Origin: Synechococcus sp. UW140
GTDB taxonomy: Bacteria; Cyanobacteriota; Cyanobacteriia; PCC-6307; Cyanobiaceae
Assembly: GCA_945878795.1 (NCBI GenBank)
Contig: CAMDWF010000008.1
Coordinates: forward strand, 1 to 17,779
Direction: 5' to 3'
Length of the DNA: 17,779 bases
In this document: positions 13,260 through 17,779 of the stretch, piece by piece
Numbering within the stretch: position 1 is the stretch's first letter
Layout of the letters: the number at the start of each line of letters is the position of its first letter
Program-made: the position numbers and the translations under genes
The notes under the pieces: model-generated
What the model was told of the DNA's origin: nothing
Seen by the model: the letters and a program-made list of their open reading frames with translations, nothing else
Database searches by the model: none

Positions 13260-13267
13260 AAAGGAGG
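13260..13267 (+). promoter_or_regulatory. Strong Shine-Dalgarno AAAGGAGG
   Basis: AAAGGAGG is the best ribosome binding site noticed in the window; most genes here have weak or no recognisable site. It ends 11 bases before ATG 13279 and 8 bases before an in-frame TTG at 13276, so it fixes the start of this gene to within a codon or two. Confidence 0.75.
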
Positions 13268-13278
13268 CTTTATTTTTG

Positions 13279-14286
13279 ATGATGAATCGATCCTGTGCCG
13301 TTGTCTCGACGGATTATCTTGATAAAGATGTCTATCTTAATATTGAGCTTTTCTATACCCTTGCTGGATATCAGGTTTTTGTTTGGTCCCCCGCATCGGT
13401 GTCAGCTTCCCGCTCTCCCGACCTGATTGTCATGTTGCGGGGTGATCCAGGTAAGGATTGGCTTGAATACAGCGGTCCGGTGCATATATATGACTATGTC
13501 AAGGAGCTGGATATCGACTGGAGCGATCGCTTTCCCCACGCCAGTCGCTTGGAGCGCATCAGCCTGGCTGGGGGAGATGTCACCGGCTACCTGCCGGTTT
13601 TCCCTGAAATCTGGCGGCGGACCTTTTCCAGTAAAAATTCCCGCCCGGTCCATCTGGCCAATTACAAACCGATGCCGGCCGATGCTTTTCAAAATGATCT
13701 GGTCACCCTGATTCAGCAGGGACGGGTTCGGGTCTTTGGCGGACGCTGGCAGCGGATTGGCGTTGCCAGCCGATCCTTGAGCTATTGGCAGGCCAATCGG
13801 CTGATTGCCGCCTCAAGCTGTTGCTTCGGTTTGATGTATCCGTATCAGCGGGGGCGCTCCCTTTCCGGAAGAATGTGGCAGGCCCCGATTAATGGCTGTT
13901 TTGTGATCAGCGAGGCCGGGACCAATCCCCATGATCTGCCGGGTCTGATCGAGGTCGAGAGTTTTGGTTCCCAGGAGGCCAATCGACACTTTTCCCTGGA
14001 AGAGTGCCGTCACCTTTCGGAACAGGCCAGCGCTTTTTGGCGCAACCAGACCACAGAGCTGGCCCGTCAGCTGGACCTGCCATTACCGGCGGAGTTGCCT
14101 GTGGCTTTGATCCAGGCCCAACGCCGCACCCTGATTAGATGGCACTTGGAGTTCCTTTGGGACCAGACCCTCTCCAACCTTCAAGGCGCCTTGCAGAAGC
14201 AGCGCCTCAGGGTGACGGGAACCGCCCGTCGCCTGAATCTCCATCCCCGTCAGATCGTTGCTGCCTGGCGGCGACCTCACCAGTAG
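13279..14286 (+). CDS. Putative GT-B-type glycosyltransferase (CgeB-like), accessory
   Basis: A 335-residue soluble protein. The N-terminal half has alternating hydrophobic strands (RSCAVVSTDYLD, YQVFVWSPASV, PDLIVMLRGDPG) like a Rossmann half-domain. The C-terminal half has VRVFGGRWQRIG, YWQANRLIAASSCCFGLMYP and RSLSGRMWQAPINGCFVISE. That last motif resembles the sugar-nucleotide-binding half of GT-B glycosyltransferases of the CgeB/Glyco_trans_1_2 type, where an R...E(Q)A...G.(V/P) block binds the donor. This is inference from fold pattern; substrate and acceptor are unknown. The C-terminus (about 260-335) is helical and basic. The 5' end is AT-rich (about 38% G+C over 13281-13380 by hand count), unlike mnmA before it. 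It has its own candidate promoter and a strong ribosome site, and contains the only GCGATCGC I noticed (13523-13530). These suggest a transferred or fast-evolving accessory gene. Start: ATG 13279; ATG 13282 and TTG 13276 are in frame. Confidence 0.6.
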   Translation: MMNRSCAVVSTDYLDKDVYLNIELFYTLAGYQVFVWSPASVSASRSPDLIVMLRGDPGKDWLEYSGPVHIYDYVKELDIDWSDRFPHASRLERISLAGGDVTGYLPVFPEIWRRTFSSKNSRPVHLANYKPMPADAFQNDLVTLIQQGRVRVFGGRWQRIGVASRSLSYWQANRLIAASSCCFGLMYPYQRGRSLSGRMWQAPINGCFVISEAGTNPHDLPGLIEVESFGSQEANRHFSLEECRHLSEQASAFWRNQTTELARQLDLPLPAELPVALIQAQRRTLIRWHLEFLWDQTLSNLQGALQKQRLRVTGTARRLNLHPRQIVAAWRRPHQ

Positions 14287-14516
14287 GGGTCGTTGACCAG
14301 CTCGATTTCAAGGGTGACCCCTGCCGCTCCTTCGACACAGGCGATGCAGGCCCGCAGGGTTTCGCCATTGACGTCGATTTCGCAGGCTCCGCAACTGCCC
14401 CCAAGGCATCCGGTGGGAATTGGAAAGCCAGCTTGTTGGGCGGCCTCCAGCCACGCTGTCCCGACGTGGGCGCGACTGAGGCGGCCATTGGGCCATCGCA
14501 GGGTTAGGGATCCCAT
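14277..14516 (-). CDS. Small 2Fe-2S ferredoxin-like protein
   Basis: A 79-residue protein with a plant-type 2Fe-2S binding loop: C37-x4-C42-x2-C45 (TGCLGGSCGACEID) and a later C57 or C60 (LRACIACV) as fourth ligand. It is shorter than photosynthetic ferredoxin (about 97 residues) and differs in the loop, so it is not PetF. It probably transfers single electrons to a dedicated partner. Its ATG shares one base with the cobQ stop (TGATG), so translation is coupled to CobQ. A role in corrinoid synthesis, for example reduction of cobalt before adenosylation, is a reasonable inference but unproven. A TTG one codon upstream (14519) is possible. Its 3' end overlaps the convergent gene at 13279-14286 by 10 bases, with no terminator visible between them. 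Confidence 0.85.
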   Translation of the reverse strand: MGSLTLRWPNGRLSRAHVGTAWLEAAQQAGFPIPTGCLGGSCGACEIDVNGETLRACIACVEGAAGVTLEIELVNDPYW

Positions 14517-16081
14517 CAATCCTGGCGCAGCAGGGGCTCGAGGTTGATTTCCTTTGCGAACTCTTGAGATAGGCGCTCCAGCAGGCTGTCCCGTTGGTGT
14601 CTGTGGTGGGGGACGTGGGGGCTGAGGGGTGCTAGGCCTCGCCGTTGGCGCAGCAGGTTGAGCCAGCGCCGACGCCAGGGGCCATTTTCAAACACCCCGT
14701 GCAAATAGGTGCCGGCGACCATGCCGCCGCGGTCGCCCACCGGTTGCCACCAGCCCAGGCTGGGGTCGGTTGTCATGGGGCTTGGGGGTTGGCTTGACGC
14801 ATCGGTACCACCCCTTTGGGGCTCAAGGACAACAGTGGTGCTGCCATGGTGTAACTCGAAGCCTTCCAGGCTCAGGGGGGGGCCTGGCGGCCAGAGGGAG
14901 TCCACCTGTCGTTGACGCAGCTCCTTGTTGCTACTGAAGCGGGTGGCCAGGGGCAGCAGACCCAACCCCGCTGCCCGCACCGGGCGCCGATGGCCTGCCA
15001 GTCCCCCTTCCAGGCCCCCTGGATCATCGAGCCAGCGGCCCAGCATTTGCAGCCCTCCGCAGAGGCCAAAGATCAGGCCTCCCGCTTGGCTGTAGGAGGC
15101 TAGGGCGGTGTCCAGACCCGCTAGGCGCAAGGCGGCCAGATCCCGCAGGGTTTGTTTGCTTCCCGGCACGATTACCGCATCAACAGGGCCAAGGGTCTGG
15201 CCCGCTTCGAGCCACTGCAATTGGACGGTGTTTTCGGCTTCGAGTGGATCGAGATCGGAGAAGTTGCTGAGGGAGGGAAGTTTCAGTACGGCAATTTTGA
15301 TATCAGCGTTGTTTTTTCTTCCCCGTCTCTCCAGCAGATCCAAGGAGTCTTCAGGGGGGAAGACATCGTCGAGCCAGGGCATCACCCCAAGTACCGGTAG
15401 GCCGGTATGGCGTTCCAGCCATCGGCGCCCTTCCTCGAACAATTCGCGGCGCCCTCGAAAACGATTGATCAGCAGGCCGCGGATCAGGGGCCGTTCCACA
15501 GGCCGCAGTAAAGATAAGGTGCCCACAATCTGGGCGAACACCCCACCCCGCTCAATATCCGCCACCAGCAGACAGCGCGCCCGCAGGTACTGGGCTAGAC
15601 GCAGGTTGGTGAGATCACGGGCTTGGAGATTTACCTCCACAGGACTGCCGGCTCCCTCCAGCACTAGCCTGCCGCCTGGGTACTGGTCATCGAGCTGGTG
15701 CAGGCCCTGCCGGATGGCCCGCCAACCAGGACGGAACCAATCGCGGTAGTAGTGCTCGGCCCGGGCATTGCCCACCGAACGCCCCAGGTGGATGACTTCG
15801 CTGCAGCTGTCTCCGCGGGGTTTTAGCAGCACCGGATTCATGGCCGCTTGCGGCTCCAGGCCGGCTGCCCAGGCCTGGACCGCCTGGGAGTAAGCCATTT
15901 CACCGCCGTTGCAATCCACCCAGGCATTCAGGCTCATGTTCTGCCCCTTGAAAGGCACCGGCTGTTCGCCCCGTTGCATTAGGTGGCGGCAGAGCGCTGT
16001 GGTCATTAAGGATTTGCCTGCTCCACTGCTGGTACCAAGCACCATCAGTGGAGTCGCTGTGGCCCCTTTGGGACGTATCAA
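14516..16081 (-). CDS. cobQ: Cobyric acid synthase CobQ (glutamine-dependent amidotransferase)
   Basis: CobQ amidates four side-chain carboxylates of adenosylcobyrinate a,c-diamide to give cobyrate, using glutamine and ATP. The synthetase half has the P-loop variant GTSSGAGKS (16-24), PFKGQNMSLNAWVD, GGEMAYSQAVQAWAAG, NPVLLKPRGD and EGAGSPVEVNL. The amidotransferase half has IVPGSKQTLRDL, the nucleophile region FGLCGGLQMLG (C341) and the catalytic His in TYLHGVF (about H461). The start is uncertain. The longest frame (16189) overlaps the upstream gene by 95 bases and is rejected. I use TTG 16081, which has GAGG 8 bases upstream and begins 13 bases after the previous stop (521 residues). ATG 16045 (MVLGTSSGAGKS, 509 residues) is the main alternative. 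Position between the Npun_F0494-type gene and the ferredoxin suggests one operon. I saw no cobalamin riboswitch upstream. Confidence 0.95.
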   Translation of the reverse strand: MIRPKGATATPLMVLGTSSGAGKSLMTTALCRHLMQRGEQPVPFKGQNMSLNAWVDCNGGEMAYSQAVQAWAAGLEPQAAMNPVLLKPRGDSCSEVIHLGRSVGNARAEHYYRDWFRPGWRAIRQGLHQLDDQYPGGRLVLEGAGSPVEVNLQARDLTNLRLAQYLRARCLLVADIERGGVFAQIVGTLSLLRPVERPLIRGLLINRFRGRRELFEEGRRWLERHTGLPVLGVMPWLDDVFPPEDSLDLLERRGRKNNADIKIAVLKLPSLSNFSDLDPLEAENTVQLQWLEAGQTLGPVDAVIVPGSKQTLRDLAALRLAGLDTALASYSQAGGLIFGLCGGLQMLGRWLDDPGGLEGGLAGHRRPVRAAGLGLLPLATRFSSNKELRQRQVDSLWPPGPPLSLEGFELHHGSTTVVLEPQRGGTDASSQPPSPMTTDPSLGWWQPVGDRGGMVAGTYLHGVFENGPWRRRWLNLLRQRRGLAPLSPHVPHHRHQRDSLLERLSQEFAKEINLEPLLRQD

Positions 16082-16094
16082 GGTCAAGACCTCA

Positions 16095-16478
16095 TCAAAA
16101 GCGGGGTCGGTGGCGTTGGAAATTTTCTTGGATGCGCTCGCGCAGATTTGCCCTGCCGATTTCTCCTTGCCAACTCGCCAGAAGTTCACGGCCCATGGGA
16201 GTCAGACGCACCCGTTCGGTGAGACCCTGGCCGTCAACTTCGCGCCTCAAGATCCCAAGTCGGATCATCCAGTTGAAGTGGGCCTCGGCGCGCTCCGGTC
16301 CGAAGGGGGCGAACACCAGATCGGCCCAATCATCACGACCACAGAGTTCGTTGCTGGAGATCGGGCTGTCGGCCACTTCTGCATAGAAAGCCCTGCGGAA
16401 CGGCAGGCAGCGCATCGATTGGGTGGCCCGATCCAAGGCGCGGCGATCTGGGCTGGGGGAAAGGCCAGCAGAGGTCAT
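16095..16478 (-). CDS. Npun_F0494-type cyanobacterial protein of unknown function
   Basis: A 127-residue soluble protein beginning MTSAGLSPSPDRRALDRATQ. The pattern SMRCLPFRRAFYAEV, a central block with FNWMIRLGILRREVDGQGL and TERVRLTPMGRELLASW fits, from memory, the cyanobacterial family labelled Npun_F0494. The last block looks like a small winged-helix: two short helices, then a strand ending in LTPMGR. No catalytic residues are evident and the function is unknown; a DNA-binding or adaptor role is only a guess from fold. I start at ATG 16478 because it overlaps the upstream gene's stop as ATGA; the frame extends further upstream but inside that gene. It ends 13 bases before the chosen cobQ start. 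Confidence 0.75.
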   Translation of the reverse strand: MTSAGLSPSPDRRALDRATQSMRCLPFRRAFYAEVADSPISSNELCGRDDWADLVFAPFGPERAEAHFNWMIRLGILRREVDGQGLTERVRLTPMGRELLASWQGEIGRANLRERIQENFQRHRPRF

Positions 16479-17233
16479 TGGAAGAGGCTGTTTAGGAGCT
16501 GTTTCAAGTCTTGCTGCTGTTGGGAAGGACCCTGGTTGCGATCGGGACGGGCGGAACGGCCGCGGCTGGCCTTCAGCTCCAGATCGGACCAGCGGAAAAT
16601 CACCTGATCGCCCCAATCACGCCAGCCCACGGGCCAAAGGCCCGTGGCGTCACGCAGCCAGAGCTGGTTGCCCCTGGCGAAAAAGTTGTAGTTCCGTCCA
16701 TCGTCAGTGGCCACCCGGTAGGTGACGCCGGTACCTTCCTGGCGACTCTCGAGATCGCAGGGACCGCGAAACAGGTTTCGACCCCTTTGTTCAAGTTGAC
16801 ACTGACGCCTGGATTGGGAGCTGTCACCCCAGCCCTGGTTGTTGCCACTGGCAGAGCCAAACAGCTGGCGGGTGATGGTTTTACTTGGGTTGCGACGCTG
16901 GTTGCCGTCATCCCAGCAGCGGCGCTGGCGCAGATCACAGAGTTCGCCGCCACTAAGACGAAACATCGGCACTGGCGGCCGCCCAGATAGGGACCGCAGT
17001 AGATCCTCCTGCGCTTTGCGGCCGTATTCGCGGCCGGTTTGGGCAACGGAAGGTCCTTGGTCGGTGTAACACGTGGCCTCAACCTTGTCACACACCACAC
17101 CGGGTCTTGGCAAGCCGTAGGCCTGCGCCGGGGAAGGTGCCACTGCCAAAGCGAGCATGGGGAGGGCCAGCCGGAGAGCAGGGGTGACGCAGCGGCGGCC
17201 AATTTCAGCTGCAACCGATCCAGCGAGACCCAT
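16475..17233 (-). CDS. Exported cysteine-paired protein with YcgJ-like N-terminal region
   Basis: A 252-residue protein with a Sec signal peptide: basic RR, hydrophobic LRLALPMLALAVA and cleavage site AQA before YGLP (after residue 38). The mature part has three cysteine pairs: C48/C55 in VVCDKVEATC, C99/C106 in ELCDLRQRRC and C145/C159. The first two share the pattern CD-x5-C, hinting at an internal repeat or matched disulfides. The segment VVCDKVEATCYTDQGPSVA with a following LSGGELCD resembles the enterobacterial YcgJ family as I remember it; function unknown there too. The C-terminal part (about 145-235: YRVATDDGRNYNFFARGN, LWLRDATGLWPVGW, VIFRWSDLEL) looks like a beta domain. It then ends in a Gln-rich tail. 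Start: ATG 17233, since an in-frame TTG at 17287 would bury the signal. Its stop overlaps the next gene's ATG. The periplasm is the likely site. Confidence 0.75.
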   Translation of the reverse strand: MGLAGSVAAEIGRRCVTPALRLALPMLALAVAPSPAQAYGLPRPGVVCDKVEATCYTDQGPSVAQTGREYGRKAQEDLLRSLSGRPPVPMFRLSGGELCDLRQRRCWDDGNQRRNPSKTITRQLFGSASGNNQGWGDSSQSRRQCQLEQRGRNLFRGPCDLESRQEGTGVTYRVATDDGRNYNFFARGNQLWLRDATGLWPVGWRDWGDQVIFRWSDLELKASRGRSARPDRNQGPSQQQQDLKQLLNSLFQ

Positions 17234-17328
17234 CGGGCACAGAAGCGATCTTGATATTGAGGCTAGCGACGGCCAGATGCGGCCCAAGGGTTAGCTGTGG
17301 CAGGGTTTGGTGTGATTGCAAAACGTTG
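17234..17328. promoter_or_regulatory. Divergent promoter gap between the exported-protein gene and maf
   Basis: These 95 bases separate two genes that point away from each other, so both promoters should lie here or just inside the coding ends. TTGATA at 17252-17257 is a possible -35 on the plus strand, but I found no convincing -10 at the right distance, nor any strong repeat or riboswitch-like fold. The minus-strand cluster beginning here includes cobQ, so its main promoter is expected in this gap. Confidence 0.35.
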
Positions 17329-17779
17329 ATGTTGGTTCTGGCTTCTGCCTCAAGGGCCCGTCGCCGCTTGCTGGAGCAGGCAGGGATTCCCCATCAGATC
17401 CAAATAAGTGGGGTGGATGAAGGGGCCTTCGGGTCCATGCCCCCAAGGGCCATGGTGGAGCAACTTGCGCTCGCCAAGGCCCAGTCCGTGGCCCAGGCGT
17501 TGCAGGCCGGGGTTAGCGGCCATCCAGGGGAGATGCCGGCAGATTTCCGTGGAGCGCCTATGGCGCCCGTATTGGGTTGTGATTCCCTGCTGGAATTTGA
17601 AGGAGAGGTTTTTGGCAAGCCCCGAGACTCCGACGAGGCCATCAGCCGTTGGCGTCGCATGGCGGGAGGCTTGGGACGCCTGCATACTGGCCACGCTTTG
17701 GTGGTATCAGCCAACCAAAACCGATACAGACAGGAAGTGGTGACCACCCTGGTTTGGTTCGCTGCCCTCAATGCCGATC
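17329..17779 (+). CDS. maf: Maf family nucleoside triphosphate pyrophosphatase, 5' part (runs off the right edge)
   Basis: The frame opens at ATG 17329 and stays open to the window end (150 codons and one base), so the C-terminus is missing. Maf proteins hydrolyse non-canonical or selected nucleoside triphosphates to monophosphates and are linked to septum control and nucleotide-pool cleaning. Visible motifs are MLVLASASRARRRLLEQAG (the N-terminal SxSxxRRxLL block), SGVDE (D30-E31), QLALAKAQSVA and VLGCDSLLEFEGEVFGKP. The last is the catalytic-Asp region, where the common ADT wording is CDS, as in some picocyanobacterial members. Then come AISRWRRMAG and a GHALV strand. The YhdE/YceF subgroup cannot be assigned with the end missing. 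A GTG upstream (17312) is out of frame and stopped. The gene is divergent from the exported-protein/cobQ cluster. Confidence 0.9.
   Translation, partial: MLVLASASRARRRLLEQAGIPHQIQISGVDEGAFGSMPPRAMVEQLALAKAQSVAQALQAGVSGHPGEMPADFRGAPMAPVLGCDSLLEFEGEVFGKPRDSDEAISRWRRMAGGLGRLHTGHALVVSANQNRYRQEVVTTLVWFAALNAD

Noticed and set aside
13523..13530. HIP1 palindrome GCGATCGC as a genome signature
   Set aside because: A single copy in about 17.8 kb of GC-rich DNA is roughly what chance gives, so it does not show a HIP1-rich genome; used only as weak support for a different origin of the surrounding gene.
16046..16189. CobQ starting at the far upstream ATG 16189
   Set aside because: It would overlap the Npun_F0494-type gene by 95 bases and add a non-conserved leader before the P-loop; only the stretch from about 16081 is outside that gene.
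16479..16616. N-terminal extension of the Npun_F0494-type gene
   Set aside because: The extension is inside the exported-protein gene in another frame and is Pro/Arg/Ser-rich; ATG 16478 gives a clean ATGA overlap.
1..17779. A novel defence, mobile or secretion system
   Set aside because: No transposase, integrase, nuclease, methyltransferase, phage or toxin-antitoxin pair was recognised; almost all genes are housekeeping, and the uncharacterised ones are listed individually.

Overview
The window is a gene-dense stretch of a cyanobacterial chromosome. The gene set points to the picocyanobacterial Synechococcus/Cyanobium side of the phylum: an ARC6/ZipN-type division protein, DUF3122 and Npun_F0494-type proteins (families I know only from cyanobacteria), a cyanobacterial PdhA, a group 2 sigma-70 factor and the cobyric acid synthase CobQ. 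Base composition is high in G+C over most of the window, with three clear dips (3' half of pdhA, the sigma gene, and the 5' end of the gene at 13279). The highly iterated palindrome GCGATCGC, abundant in many other cyanobacteria, was noticed only once. No rRNA, tRNA, CRISPR array, insertion sequence or phage gene was found, and no stretch over 300 bases lacks a gene.

Layout. (1) 2-1856, plus strand: the 3' end of an unrecognised gene, a secreted or anchored DUF3122 protein and ribD, joined by two four-base ATGA overlaps. (2) 1922-7924, minus strand: a five-gene run transcribed leftwards, zipN/ftn2 - ffh - rpsP - phoH - Bax-inhibitor-1-like membrane protein, closed by a clear intrinsic terminator at 1855-1880 that abuts the end of ribD. 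(3) 8032-9153, plus: pdhA, divergent from zipN. The gap between them holds four copies of GACTGT (one inverted) at 25-27 base steps. (4) 9225-12004, minus: a group 2 sigma factor and, upstream of it, the bifunctional NAD(P)HX repair enzyme. (5) 12063-14286, plus: mnmA, then an unusual gene with a strong Shine-Dalgarno and an AT-rich start, probably a GT-B-type glycosyltransferase. (6) 14277-17233, minus: a tightly packed cluster, exported cysteine-paired protein - Npun_F0494-type protein - cobQ - small 2Fe-2S ferredoxin, with overlaps or very short gaps at each junction. (7) 17329-17779, plus: the 5' part of a Maf nucleotide pyrophosphatase, cut by the window edge.

Most of the window is housekeeping: riboflavin synthesis, co-translational targeting, ribosome and RNA handling, cell division, pyruvate oxidation, cofactor repair, tRNA thiolation and corrinoid synthesis. 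I do not see a new defence or mobile system. The points most worth following are the GACTGT array between zipN and pdhA, the accessory-looking gene at 13279, the cobQ-ferredoxin-exported protein cluster, and the composition dips in pdhA and the sigma gene. Start codons were moved from the longest possible frame in several genes (BI-1, sigma factor, NAD(P)HX enzyme, mnmA, cobQ, the Npun_F0494-type gene, the exported protein, pdhA); the reasons are in each entry.
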